Source of the DNA: an uncultured Prevotella sp. | GTDB taxonomy: Bacteria > Bacteroidota > Bacteroidia > Bacteroidales > Bacteroidaceae | DNA length: 64,000 bases | Assembly (NCBI GenBank): GCA_905202125.1 | Contig: CAJKQX010000003.1 | Coordinates: 16,138-80,137, forward strand | Direction: 5' to 3' | Shown here: positions 44,758-53,830 of the stretch, piece after piece | Layout: each line of letters starts with the position of its first letter | How positions within the stretch are numbered: position 1 is the stretch's first letter | The notes under the pieces: generated by a model | The model's input: the letters and a program-made list of their open reading frames with translations, nothing else | What the model was told of the DNA's origin: nothing | The model's database searches: none | Program-made: the position numbers and the translations under genes

Positions 44758-45660
44758 TTATTTTGTGCCGAGATAAAGGAAGAACATACCCAATAGGACG
44801 AGTATCAAATCGAACGATTTGCTACGGATATTTTTTTCTCGGAACAGGAATGCGCCGGCTATGAAGCTGACGACGACACTGCTGCGGCGTACCATAGAGA
44901 CGATAGAAATCATGGAGTCGGGGTAGCTGAGGGCGTAGAAATATACGAAGTCGGCACAAACGAGAAACAAGGAGATGAAAAAGATAGAGGGTTTCCAAAC
45001 AAAAGGTGTGGTATGCTTACGTTTGGGATACCATAATACAAAGAGAATAACGGTCATCATCGCCATTTGATAGTAGGAGTACCATACTTGTACGGTCATT
45101 CGGTCGAAGCCGTGTGACATGAGATATTTGTCGTACAACCCACTGGCCGCACCGGTGATTGTGGCGAGGACTATAAAGAGAATCCAGATATTGTGTTTGA
45201 AATTGATGCCTTCTTTTCTTCCGGAGAAGGATAGCATAATGAACGAGACGATCGCCAGAATGACTCCGATCCATTGATAGAGATTCAGTTGCTCGCCGAA
45301 GATGAGTAATGCTCCTATGAGTGTGAGAATGGGTTGGGAAGCCTTGATTGGCCCGGCTATGGTGATGGGCAAATGTTTGGTGGCGAAATAGGCACAAGTC
45401 CATGATGTGAGGACGAGCGCCGCTTTGCCTATGATATAAATATGCTCGTGACCGGTGGAAGGGGGCACATAGAAGAGTGAATTTCGCATAAATTCGGGAA
45501 ACCCGTAGGAAAGGACAATACACGGGAGGAACAACAGACTGCAAAAACAGGTATTGAGAAAGAGTACAGGAATGACAGCGTTGTTGTCGAGCGATTTCTT
45601 TTTACAGACTTCGTAACAGCCTAATAGGAAAGCCGAGAGAAAAGCGAGTGATAACCACAT
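44758..45660 (-). CDS. EamA/DMT-family transporter
   Basis: 300-residue inner-membrane protein with ten hydrophobic helices in two EamA repeats (first MWLSLAFLSAFLLGCYEVCKKKSL to LLIFGEQL, second from NIWILFIVLATITGAASGLYDK to FLFREKNI). The paired motif near the end of each repeat (LLIFGEQLNLYQWIGV and FLFREKNIRSKSFDL) is typical. Members export metabolites or sugars; the substrate is unknown. The -7 box TAACTTTG lies at 45697-45704. Confidence 0.87.
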   Translation of the reverse strand: MWLSLAFLSAFLLGCYEVCKKKSLDNNAVIPVLFLNTCFCSLLFLPCIVLSYGFPEFMRNSLFYVPPSTGHEHIYIIGKAALVLTSWTCAYFATKHLPITIAGPIKASQPILTLIGALLIFGEQLNLYQWIGVILAIVSFIMLSFSGRKEGINFKHNIWILFIVLATITGAASGLYDKYLMSHGFDRMTVQVWYSYYQMAMMTVILFVLWYPKRKHTTPFVWKPSIFFISLFLVCADFVYFYALSYPDSMISIVSMVRRSSVVVSFIAGAFLFREKNIRSKSFDLILVLLGMFFLYLGTK

Positions 45661-45913
45661 CTTTTGTATCTTTTAGTTATATCTGTAAATCGCCTGCAAA
45701 GTTAGAAACTGTTTTAATTTTTACAAATAGATGTTTGGTGTAAGTGGAACGGGAGTCTGACTGAATGGGTCTCTTCACCCCATCTTCTCCTGCTTATTTC
45801 CGATGAGATTGGGAAAGAGGCAGAAGATGGTAGATTAGGACTTTGTTTGTGTTGTTTTTTGAAAAGTCTGTTGCAGATAGGTAGTGATTCGAAATAAAAA
45901 ATGAACAAGTCCG

Positions 45914-46013
45914 TTTTGCCCTTTTCGTGCCTTGCGTTATCTTTGCATTTTACGAAAATAGATTGTGCCCCGGTGTAACCAAGTGAATTTGTTTCCACTC
46001 TCGGCTTGTACTA
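45914..46013 (+). promoter_or_regulatory. lgt promoter and repeat-type leader
   Basis: TTTTG (45914-45918), a 19-base spacer and TATCTTTG (45938-45945), an excellent consensus pair, followed by a leader (45948-46013) homologous to that before rluB (TTTACGAAAATAG ... AATTTGTTTCCACTCTCGGC). The rest of the 380-base gap shows nothing else. Confidence 0.65.
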
Positions 46014-46039
46014 TTCTTTAACATACATCGTTGTAAATT

Positions 46040-46864
46040 ATGGCGTTGCTATATATCCATTGGAATCCCGATCCCATATTGTTTTCGATTGCCGGCATTG
46101 CGATACGTTGGTACAGTATCTTTTGGGTTATCGCCATTTTGGCGGGTAGTCAGGTGGTTTATAAATTGTATCAATCGAAGGGTTTACCTGTCGATACGTT
46201 TCAGAATTTGTTTTTATACAGTTTCTTAGGTATTTTTATCGGGGCACGGTTGGGACATTGTTTGTTTTATGAGCCTGACTATTACCTGAGTCACCCGTTG
46301 GAAATCGTTTTGCCGGTGCACTTTTATCCCGATGGCGATTGGAAGTTTACGGGATATGCGGGATTGGCAAGCCATGGTGGAACGTTGGGGTTGATTATAG
46401 CCCTTGCTATATTTTGTCGCAAGACCAAGATTCATTATCTCGATATTCTCGATATGATGGGTATCGCCGCACCGTTGGCGGCGGGTTTCATACGGCTTGC
46501 CAACTTGATGAATTCCGAAATTATAGGTTTGCCCACCGATGTGCCGTGGGCTTTTGTATTCGAGCGTGTGGATATGCTCCCTCGTCACCCGGCTCAGTTG
46601 TACGAGGCTATCGCTTATTTTCTGTTTTTCTTGATTATGGTCGGGGTCGCTCGATATAAAAAGGATAATTACGGGCGAGGTCTTTACTTCGGGTTGTGTA
46701 TTACTTTGATATTTTTGTTCCGCTTCTTTATCGAATTCTTGAAGGAGCGGCAGGTGGATTTCGAGAATGTATTGCCTATCGATATGGGGCAGATATTGAG
46801 TATCCCGTTTGTCTTGTTGGGGCTATATTTCGTAATCACGAAGCGGAAGAAAGCGGTTCGATAG
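46040..46864 (+). CDS. lgt: Prolipoprotein diacylglyceryl transferase
   Basis: 274-residue inner-membrane enzyme that transfers diacylglycerol from phosphatidylglycerol to the lipobox Cys of prolipoproteins. Seven membrane segments are visible. Hallmarks: GARLGHCLFYEPDYYL, the GLASHGGTLG loop with the essential His, FIRLANLMNSEIIG (family signature RxGNxxNxE-like with Ala for Gly) and RHPAQLYEA. Length is normal. Confidence 0.94.
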   Translation: MALLYIHWNPDPILFSIAGIAIRWYSIFWVIAILAGSQVVYKLYQSKGLPVDTFQNLFLYSFLGIFIGARLGHCLFYEPDYYLSHPLEIVLPVHFYPDGDWKFTGYAGLASHGGTLGLIIALAIFCRKTKIHYLDILDMMGIAAPLAAGFIRLANLMNSEIIGLPTDVPWAFVFERVDMLPRHPAQLYEAIAYFLFFLIMVGVARYKKDNYGRGLYFGLCITLIFLFRFFIEFLKERQVDFENVLPIDMGQILSIPFVLLGLYFVITKRKKAVR

Positions 46865-46909
46865 GTGGTCGCGCAAGAGTCGTTGTCCGGGAAATTTCGA
46901 AAGAATTTC

Positions 46910-47353
46910 TCAGAGTTCTTTTCTCAAATAGATCATATCGACGAGCTGTTTCCCTCCTTCGAAGATGGGGTGCGGATAATTGTCGGTAAAGAAACGAGGA
47001 ATACGATGGGAGTAGCGGAACCCACAATGCTCGTAAAAGGGTATCGTGAGAGGCGAGTCGCCTGTGCCGACTTGCAGTATCGTGCTGGGTGCGTTGTAGC
47101 GATTTTCTATGTATTCGATTAGCCGACGGGCATATCCTTGTCGTTGAAATGGCGGATAGGTGGCCAGATTTTTAATTTCGTAGAGATTTTTCCCTTCTTG
47201 TGTGACAACGCAGATGCTTTTCAAATCGTCATCATACAAGGCGAACATTTCGCCGCGGTCAAGATAGCGGGTTATCATAGTTTCGCTTTCGTCGGCCAAT
47301 AAAAGCAGGTCAAGAAAGTCGGCTTTGTTTTGTGTGATGTGTTTGATTTCCAC
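46910..47353 (-). CDS. GNAT-family N-acetyltransferase
   Basis: About 147-residue acetyltransferase with the acetyl-CoA loop YPPFQRQGYARRLIEYIE and C-terminal FYEHCGFRYSHRIPRFF. A GTG at 47353, 17 bases after truA's stop, is the most sensible start; the open frame extends into truA but that part is not conserved-looking. It shares the truA transcript. Substrate unknown. Confidence 0.75.
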   Translation of the reverse strand: MEIKHITQNKADFLDLLLLADESETMITRYLDRGEMFALYDDDLKSICVVTQEGKNLYEIKNLATYPPFQRQGYARRLIEYIENRYNAPSTILQVGTGDSPLTIPFYEHCGFRYSHRIPRFFTDNYPHPIFEGGKQLVDMIYLRKEL

Positions 47354-47370
47354 AAGATGTGAGAGGGTGG

Positions 47371-48126
47371 TTAACGGGGTAGGAAAATGTGGTCGGGGTA
47401 AACGATGTCGTGAAGAAAGAGCGCTTTGCCGGGGACCGAAGTTCCAGCGGCGCAACGGTTTTTTTGCTCGATGATACGGCAGAAGTCCTCCACCGAAAGT
47501 TTTCCCCGTCCTACATCGAGCAGCGTTCCTACGATGGCCCGCACCATGTTACGGAGGAAGCGGTCGGCAGTGATGGTAAATACCTGTCGTTCGCCTTCGG
47601 GTTCCCAGCGGGCGAATGTCACTCGGCAATTATTGGTTTTAACATCGGTATGCAGTTTGCTAAAACTGGTGAAATCGGTATATCGGTAGAGCTGTTCGGC
47701 CGCCGTATTCATTTTGTCGAAGTCGAGATCTCCCCGATAACGGCAGGCGAAGGATTCGATAAATGGTGATTTGTGATCTATTATATAGTATTTGTAGGTG
47801 CGACTGAGAGCATCGAATCGACTGTGTGCCTCGGCGATGACGGGACGTATTTCGTAGACAGCTATGTCGGGCGGCAGAATACGATTGAGTTTGTCGGCCG
47901 TTTCGGTCGGATTGTCGAGGGGTATTGGCGTGTCGAAGTGGGCAACCATGAGCCGGGCGTTGACGCCGGCGTCGGTTCGTCCCGCTCCTGTCACCGGCGT
48001 TTCACGGCGGAGCAATGTGGCTAACGCTTTTTCGAGGACTTCTTGCACGGTGATTCCATTGGGCTGTATTTGCCAACCATGATACTGCGCACCGTTGAAA
48101 GAGAGGTAGATGAAATAGCGTTGCAT
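47371..48126 (-). CDS. truA: tRNA pseudouridine(38-40) synthase
   Basis: 251-residue enzyme modifying uridines 38-40 in the tRNA anticodon arm. The family start RYFIYLSFNGAQYHGWQIQPNG, catalytic Asp in GAGRTDAGVNA, SRTYKYYI and the C-terminal RFLRNMVRAIVGTLLDVGRG are present. I use the ATG at 48126; sixteen further upstream codons in the open frame are not conserved and fall in the speA terminator. Confidence 0.93.
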   Translation of the reverse strand: MQRYFIYLSFNGAQYHGWQIQPNGITVQEVLEKALATLLRRETPVTGAGRTDAGVNARLMVAHFDTPIPLDNPTETADKLNRILPPDIAVYEIRPVIAEAHSRFDALSRTYKYYIIDHKSPFIESFACRYRGDLDFDKMNTAAEQLYRYTDFTSFSKLHTDVKTNNCRVTFARWEPEGERQVFTITADRFLRNMVRAIVGTLLDVGRGKLSVEDFCRIIEQKNRCAAGTSVPGKALFLHDIVYPDHIFLPR

Positions 48127-48136
48127 TTTTAAATAG

Positions 48137-48175
48137 GAATGGATTACCGGGAAACTCGTGTCCCGATAATCCATG
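48137..48175 (-). terminator. Terminator of speA
   Basis: ATGGATTA-CGGGA pairs with TCCCG-TAATCCAT, just after the speA stop on the minus strand and overlapping the region before truA. Confidence 0.65.
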
Positions 48176-48182
48176 TGAAAAG

Positions 48183-50081
48183 TTAATCGTTTTCTAAATA
48201 GGTATATCCGTACAAACCCGATCGGTAGTTGGAGAGAAATTCTCTACCTTCTTCGGGAGTGATGATGCCGGCTTTCATAGATGAGGTTACCCATGTTTCC
48301 ACACTGCGAACCAGTTTCTTGGGTGAGAACTGCACGTAGTCGAGGACTTCGGCTACCGTTTCGCCGTCGATGACTTGGTCTATTTCGTAGCGGTCTTTGT
48401 ACACGCTGACGTGCACGGCATTCGTGTCACCGAAAAGGTTGTGCATATCTCCCAATATCTCTTGATAAGCTCCCACGAGGAATACGCCTATGTAATAGGG
48501 CTCCTTGTTGTTGAGCGCATGTACGGCAAGGTGCGAATTCGCTCCGTGCGACGAGATGAAATTATTGATTTTTCCGTCGGAGTCGCAGGTAATGTCTTGT
48601 ATGGTTGCCGTGCGGTCGGGACGCTCGTCAAGCCGACTGATGGGCATGATGGGGAAAAGTTGGTCGATCGACCATGAATCTGGTAACGACTGGAACAGAG
48701 AGAAGTTGCAGAAATACTTGTCGGGCAGAAGTTTGGAGATTTTCCGAAGTTCTTCGGGAGCATGCTTCATGTCGGAGGCGATTTCGTTCACTTCGCGAGC
48801 CACAGACCAGAATAGTTGCTCTATCTGGGCACGGGTACGTAAGTCGAGCAGACCCAACCCGAACAGGTCGAGCGCTTCTTCCCGGATTTGCAGGGCATCG
48901 TGCCACGATTCGAGTAACCGGGGTTGATTCATGTTGTCCCATATTTTATAGAGCTCGTCTACCAGTTCGTGAGGATTTTCACCGAGTTCTTCTTTCTCGT
49001 CCCATATCGGGAGCGAGGTAGTTTCCAGTACTTCGAATACCAATACGGAATGATGGGCGGTAAGCGACCGTCCCGACTCGGTAATGATGTTCGGTTGCGG
49101 CAAATTGTTTTTAGCGCAAGCATCGACCAACGCCGAGACGGAGTCGTTGACATACTCCTGTATAGAATAGTTCATGCTGCTCTCGCTCGATGAGGAACGG
49201 GTTCCGTCGTAATCGACACCCAAGCCTCCGCCGATATCGACAAACTCTACGTGGAATCCCATGTTTTGGAGCTGGACATAAAATTGCGACGCTTCTTTGA
49301 GTGCATTTTTGATGCGTCGTATTTTTGTGATTTGGCTGCCGATGTGGAAGTGTATCAGTTTGAGGCAATCGGTCATCTTGGCTTTTTCCAAGAAATCGAG
49401 AGCTTCTAACAATTCGCTGGAATTGAGCCCGAATTTGCTTCCGTCACCTCCGCTTTCTTCCCATTTGCCGCTGCCTGAACTTGCCAGTTTGATGCGAATC
49501 CCGATATTCGGACGTATTTTCAAGCGTTTGGAAATGTCGGCTATGAGACGTAGTTCGTTCAATTTTTCCACGACAAGGAAGATTCGTCGTCCCATCTTTT
49601 GAGCTAAAAGTGCCAATTCTACGTAGTTCTCATCTTTGTATCCGTTACAGATGATGAGCGAGTTTTCATCGGTGTTGATTGCCAATACAGCATGCAATTC
49701 GGGTTTGGAACCCGCTTCCAAGCCGATGTTGAATTTTTTACCGTGACTGACGATCTCTTCTACCACTTGTCGCATTTGGTTGACCTTGATGGGGTAGATG
49801 ATGAAGTTTTTGGCCGTGTAACCATATTCGTCGGCCGCTTGTTGAAAACATTTGGATATTTTCTCGATACGATTATCGAGAATATCGGGAAAACGCAACA
49901 ATACGGGCGACGTGACATCGCGGACTTGTAACTCGTCCATTAATTCTTTCAAATCGACCGATGCGCTTCCCTCCCGGGGCGTTACAGCAACGTGCCCTTT
50001 GTCGTTGATCGAAAAATATTTCAGGCCCCACCCGTTGATGTTATATAGTTCGGCGGAGTCCTCAATACGCCATTTTCTCAT
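48183..50081 (-). CDS. speA: Biosynthetic arginine decarboxylase
   Basis: 632-residue PLP-dependent (fold III) decarboxylase converting arginine to agmatine, first step of the agmatine route to putrescine/spermidine. The PLP-Lys lies in IIYPIKVNQMRQVVEE, the substrate/PLP region in LIHFHIGSQI and FVDIGGGLGVDYDGT, and the second active-site segment in GESGR-like ITESGRSLTAHHSV; the C-terminal half contains the conserved Cys/Asp region. Full length. The -7 box TACTTTTG is at 50131-50138. Confidence 0.95.
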   Translation of the reverse strand: MRKWRIEDSAELYNINGWGLKYFSINDKGHVAVTPREGSASVDLKELMDELQVRDVTSPVLLRFPDILDNRIEKISKCFQQAADEYGYTAKNFIIYPIKVNQMRQVVEEIVSHGKKFNIGLEAGSKPELHAVLAINTDENSLIICNGYKDENYVELALLAQKMGRRIFLVVEKLNELRLIADISKRLKIRPNIGIRIKLASSGSGKWEESGGDGSKFGLNSSELLEALDFLEKAKMTDCLKLIHFHIGSQITKIRRIKNALKEASQFYVQLQNMGFHVEFVDIGGGLGVDYDGTRSSSSESSMNYSIQEYVNDSVSALVDACAKNNLPQPNIITESGRSLTAHHSVLVFEVLETTSLPIWDEKEELGENPHELVDELYKIWDNMNQPRLLESWHDALQIREEALDLFGLGLLDLRTRAQIEQLFWSVAREVNEIASDMKHAPEELRKISKLLPDKYFCNFSLFQSLPDSWSIDQLFPIMPISRLDERPDRTATIQDITCDSDGKINNFISSHGANSHLAVHALNNKEPYYIGVFLVGAYQEILGDMHNLFGDTNAVHVSVYKDRYEIDQVIDGETVAEVLDYVQFSPKKLVRSVETWVTSSMKAGIITPEEGREFLSNYRSGLYGYTYLEND

Positions 50082-50362
50082 TTTTTATAAACGAATTGAA
50101 TTTAAGGGGTTATAAAAAATATACGGAGGGCAAAAGTACAGATAATAATTGAATAGAGAAAGCAGAAACGGTTTCAAAATGCAATAATGTGCGATTGTAC
50201 AAAGATTTAACCTTTTTCTGAGTATATTTATTGAACATTTTGCAGGTTATATCGATATAAAGAGAGTGGAATGCCACATTTTCCGTTATGTAAAATTAGT
50301 AAAAAAGTATGCGGTATGCATGTTTTTTATACTTGTTGATAAAGGGAGTCGGCAAAAATGTT

Positions 50363-50370
50363 TATCTTTG
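50363..50370 (+). promoter_or_regulatory. -7 box of fbaA promoter
   Basis: TATCTTTG, about 105 bases before the start codon, leaving an AT-rich leader. The rest of the 390-base speA-fbaA gap has only the divergent speA promoter. Confidence 0.6.
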
Positions 50371-50475
50371 CAACGATTGTCGAAAACAAGTCGGACTAGC
50401 TGATAAGAAAAAGTCCTATTGATTTTTTTCGCAATCTTTTCACATGAGGAATTACTAACATTAATTTATTATAAG

Positions 50476-51474
50476 ATGGTAAGCTACAAAGAATTAGGAT
50501 TGGTAAACACCAAAGAGATGTTTGCTAAGGCTATCAAAGGCGGTTATGCAATTCCCGCTTTCAACTTTAACAATATGGAACAGTTACAGGCTATTATCAA
50601 GGCTTCTGTTGAAACTAAATCGCCGGTAATTCTCCAAGTTTCGAAAGGTGCTCGTAACTATGCCAACCAAACATTGCTTCGTTATATGGCACAGGGTGCA
50701 GTGGAATATGCCAAAGAGTTGGGTTGCGAACATCCTCAAATCGTTCTGCACCTCGATCACGGCGATTCGTTCGAATTGTGCAAATCTTGTATCGATATGG
50801 GATTTTCTTCGGTAATGATCGACGGTTCTCACTTGCCTTACGAAGAGAATGTGGCTCTGACTAAGAAAGTAGTGGACTATGCTCACCAATTCGATGTAAC
50901 AGTAGAAGGTGAGCTGGGTGTGCTTGCCGGTGTAGAAGACGAGGTAAGTGCAGAACATCACACTTATACCGACCCCGAAGAAGTAATCGATTTCGCTACT
51001 CGCACAGGTTGCGATTCTTTGGCTATCTCTATCGGTACTTCTCACGGAGCTTATAAATTCAAACCCGAACAATGCCATGTAGATCCTAAGACGGGTCGTT
51101 TGGTTCCTCCTCCTTTGGCATTCGACGTATTGGATGCCGTTATGGAAAAACTTCCGGGCTTCCCCATCGTATTGCACGGCTCGTCTTCTGTACCCCAAGA
51201 AGAGGTCGATACGATCAACAAATACGGAGGAAAATTGGATGCCGCTATCGGTATTCCCGAAGAGGAATTGCGTAAAGCCGCTAAGTCGGCCGTTTGTAAA
51301 ATCAACATCGACTCGGACAGCCGTTTGGCTATGACAGCCGCTATCCGCGAGGTGTTTGCGACGAAACCCGCAGAATTCGATCCTCGTAAATATTTGGGCC
51401 CGGCTCGTGACAACATGGAAAAATTGTACAAGCACAAAATTGAAAATGTATTGGGCAGTGCCGGTAAATTGTAA
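50476..51474 (+). CDS. fba: Class II fructose-bisphosphate aldolase
   Basis: 332-residue zinc aldolase of glycolysis/gluconeogenesis. The zinc ligands appear in VLHLDHGDSFE and the later His of GTSHGAYK; catalytic Asp lies in LDHGD, GSSSVPQEEV forms the phosphate site and KINIDSDSRLAMTAAIR the C-terminal block. The ATG at 50476 (MVSYKELGLVNTKEMF) is the family start. Codon choice is markedly biased, fitting a highly expressed gene. Confidence 0.95.
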   Translation: MVSYKELGLVNTKEMFAKAIKGGYAIPAFNFNNMEQLQAIIKASVETKSPVILQVSKGARNYANQTLLRYMAQGAVEYAKELGCEHPQIVLHLDHGDSFELCKSCIDMGFSSVMIDGSHLPYEENVALTKKVVDYAHQFDVTVEGELGVLAGVEDEVSAEHHTYTDPEEVIDFATRTGCDSLAISIGTSHGAYKFKPEQCHVDPKTGRLVPPPLAFDVLDAVMEKLPGFPIVLHGSSSVPQEEVDTINKYGGKLDAAIGIPEEELRKAAKSAVCKINIDSDSRLAMTAAIREVFATKPAEFDPRKYLGPARDNMEKLYKHKIENVLGSAGKL

Positions 51475-51499
51475 TTAAGGATTTGATTACATACATAAT

Positions 51500-51533
51500 G
51501 CCGCCGAGTTCTGAACGAGCTCGGCGGTTTTTG
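51500..51533 (+). terminator. Terminator of fba
   Basis: CCGCCGAG pairs with CTCGGCGG, followed by TTTTTG. Confidence 0.85.
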
Positions 51534-51564
51534 TTTTTAGGAGATAAAAATGAGATTAATTTAA

Positions 51565-51640
51565 ATAGGTTCGGTAGGAAATCAGAAGGAGTAGTGTTTT
51601 TATATATCTATCCCCACGAATTTTCTACTGAGCCTTTAAT
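51565..51640. repeat. Head-to-head remnants of the interspersed repeat
   Basis: A plus-strand start of the repeat family (GGTTCGGTAGGAAATCAGAA) is followed within 40 bases by a minus-strand start (reverse complement of GCTCAGTAGAAAATTCGTGG). Only the beginnings are present, facing each other. Confidence 0.55.
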
Positions 51641-51787
51641 CGGTTTTAATTGGTCGTATCGCTATTATGCTTTATTGCTTTCCGGTAAAACTCGATAAAG
51701 GCAAGATTGTGTTTGTTGATGACTTTTCTTGCACCGTGGGCAAAGAGGTTAATGTTTATTTGTTTGGTCTAAGGATATAAAAAAGGA

Positions 51788-51923
51788 AAGTTCTGCCGGA
51801 ATCTCGATATCATAAAAAAAGGGGACTGATAGTATAACGATTCACATCGTTGTTTTTTTCCGGCAGAACTTGTTCGTAATATCAAAGATGTCTCTTGTTT
51901 CTTTTTCCCTTGAAACAAGAGAA
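51788..51923. repeat. Two large hairpins between fba and SDR operon
   Basis: AAGTTCTGCCGGAA (51788-51801) is exactly complementary to TTCCGGCAGAACTT (51858-51871) across 56 bases. TCTTGTTTC / GAAACAAGA forms a second stem at 51893-51923. The rest of the 720-base gap shows no gene. It may be the terminator region of the minus-strand steroid operon or a small RNA. Confidence 0.5.
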
Positions 51924-52197
51924 AATGTAAATCTGAATACTCGGCAAAGGTAGTGTTTTCGGAATTAAAAACAAAATTATAATTCTTATTCTGCGTGCTG
52001 AAAAAAGGGGGGTCGTTTATAAAAATATGATTAAATAGAGGTATGTCGATAGATGGGACTTTCCGTATCTGGATAATTGTCATATTATTATGCCTATGTT
52101 ACCATTCGTGACTATGTCTAATAGGCGGTTGCGGCGAGTTAATAAGAAAATACAAGTCTTGTATAATTTTATATTTTCAGTCGGAAGCAAGGGCGTT

Positions 52198-53040
52198 TTA
52201 CGACCTAATACCGGCTATTATTTTTTCGGTTTCGTTTTGCAACCATAGGGCTTGCCGAGACTTTCTCCATTTAGCTGGGATAGGGGTATGGCGGTGTTTT
52301 GTGAAAATTTCGCCTGTAATGTTATCCGTATCCGGCGCACTCGCTGCATAGATCGCTCCGATCGCTCCTTTTCGGGGTGAGCTGATAAAGGGTCGAAAAA
52401 AAAGATTGGCTAACGGATCGACCCAAGAATGCATGGTGATCATGTCGGAATCGACGATACCGGGGTCGGCCGCATTTACTGATATTCCTTTATCTCGAAT
52501 TTTCGTGGACAAATGTGCCGTGTACATGGTAAGGGCGAGTTTCGATTTTCCGTATGCCTTGAATCGTTTGTAGGTTCGGGGTGAGTCGGAGAAAAAAGAG
52601 GAATCTATTTTCCCGATATATCGGGTTAACGAAGTGGTCATGACAATGCGGCTCCCCGGGTGCATGAGCGGTATTAGCGACTCGGTGAGAAAAACGGTTC
52701 CTATGTAGTTGACGCCTATCGAGGTTTCGAATCCGTCGACGGTTTTACCGAAGTCCTTACACATGACTCCTGCATTATTAACGAGTGCTTTTATGGAGAT
52801 GCCCGTTTCTGCCAGTTGTTTACAAAAATGGGATATGGATTGGAATGAGGCAAGGTCGAGCGGCAGGAGGAGAATATCGGAATTACCGGTTTTCTCTATG
52901 ATTCGTTGTCTGATAGGTTGTGATTTGGCTATGTTCCGGCAGCCCATGACGACCGGTAGGTTTTGGGCGGCGAGAGCTTCGGTAATGGCTTGTCCTATGC
53001 TACCGTTCGCTCCGGTAACTATGTAATAATCTTTATTCAT
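52198..53040 (-). CDS. Short-chain dehydrogenase/reductase (steroid operon, gene 4)
   Basis: 280-residue NAD(P)-dependent oxidoreductase. Nucleotide-binding TGANGSIGQ (9-17), LVNNAGVM (86-93), catalytic Ser in MTTSLTRYIG and YGKSK as the YxxxK pair. The N-terminal CRN and the long segment before YxxxK resemble retinol-dehydrogenase-like SDRs, which act on hydrophobic alcohols. It overlaps the preceding gene by 8 bases and is last in the operon. A hydroxysteroid dehydrogenase role is inferred from context. Confidence 0.88.
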   Translation of the reverse strand: MNKDYYIVTGANGSIGQAITEALAAQNLPVVMGCRNIAKSQPIRQRIIEKTGNSDILLLPLDLASFQSISHFCKQLAETGISIKALVNNAGVMCKDFGKTVDGFETSIGVNYIGTVFLTESLIPLMHPGSRIVMTTSLTRYIGKIDSSFFSDSPRTYKRFKAYGKSKLALTMYTAHLSTKIRDKGISVNAADPGIVDSDMITMHSWVDPLANLFFRPFISSPRKGAIGAIYAASAPDTDNITGEIFTKHRHTPIPAKWRKSRQALWLQNETEKIIAGIRS

Positions 53041-53830
53041 CGAGCAGACGGTGTTTTACAAATAGCCGTATGGAAGTGGGCATGACAGATGCCAAAGGAA
53101 TCAGCAGACGGTTGAATACTCCGGGGATAAGTTGTTTTTTGCCTCGGAACAGGGCTTTTAATGCTTTGCGAACCAAGCGCTCGGTTGTCATAAGGACTCC
53201 TAACCGAACACCCAATTTCAGTAGCCCGGGTTTTAATCCGTATAATCCGGTGGCAACGCCTCCGGGACAAACGACTGTGGCTACGACTCCGTAGTCGCGC
53301 AATTCGTAGCCCAAAGCCCGGGTGAACACTCTGATATAGGCTTTGGTCGCTGTGTAGAGCGCTATGCCGGGATAGGGCGTCCAACAGGATAAGGAGGACA
53401 TGTTGAGTATGTATCCGTGTTTCCTGTTACACATGTCTGCGGCGAAGAGGCGGGACAGGCGGGTGACTGTACCGATGTGCAGTTGGAGCATCGTTTCTAT
53501 CTTCTTCGGATCGGTGCGTGTTATTTCCTGAAAAGAGAATATGCCTGCATTGTTGATGAGAATCTCTATTTGTATTCCTTTTTGTCGGCAGTGGTCGTAA
53601 AGTTTGTTTGCCGCCTCAGGTTGGGCCAAATCCATGCAGATGGTTTCGACCGATACGCCACTGGTGTCGACAATCTTTTTTGCTTCCCGATCGAGGTCTT
53701 CCCGGTCGATACTCACCATCACCAAATTAGCTCCCCGCGCAGCTAGCTGTCGAGTATATTCGAGCCCGATTCCCGAACTCGCTCCGGTGACGAGAGCCGT
53801 GTATGCCGAAAGATCTTTATTTCGTGGCAT
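53033..53830 (-). CDS. Short-chain dehydrogenase/reductase (steroid operon, gene 3)
   Basis: 265-residue SDR with TGASSGIGLEY, ILINNAGIFSF, catalytic Ser in NMSSLSCWTPYPG and YTATK. The VCPGGVATGLYGLKPG segment and hydrophobic C-terminal helix resemble 17-beta-HSD/3-ketoacyl reductase-like SDRs. It overlaps the OYE gene by 14 bases and the next SDR by 8, so all four genes are tightly coupled. Stereochemistry (3-alpha, 3-beta or 17-beta) cannot be told from sequence. Confidence 0.88.
   Translation of the reverse strand: MPRNKDLSAYTALVTGASSGIGLEYTRQLAARGANLVMVSIDREDLDREAKKIVDTSGVSVETICMDLAQPEAANKLYDHCRQKGIQIEILINNAGIFSFQEITRTDPKKIETMLQLHIGTVTRLSRLFAADMCNRKHGYILNMSSLSCWTPYPGIALYTATKAYIRVFTRALGYELRDYGVVATVVCPGGVATGLYGLKPGLLKLGVRLGVLMTTERLVRKALKALFRGKKQLIPGVFNRLLIPLASVMPTSIRLFVKHRLLDE

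Noticed and set aside
51769..52083. 104-codon minus-strand frame after fba
   Set aside because: It spans two hairpins and AT-rich DNA, lacks family features and a promoter.
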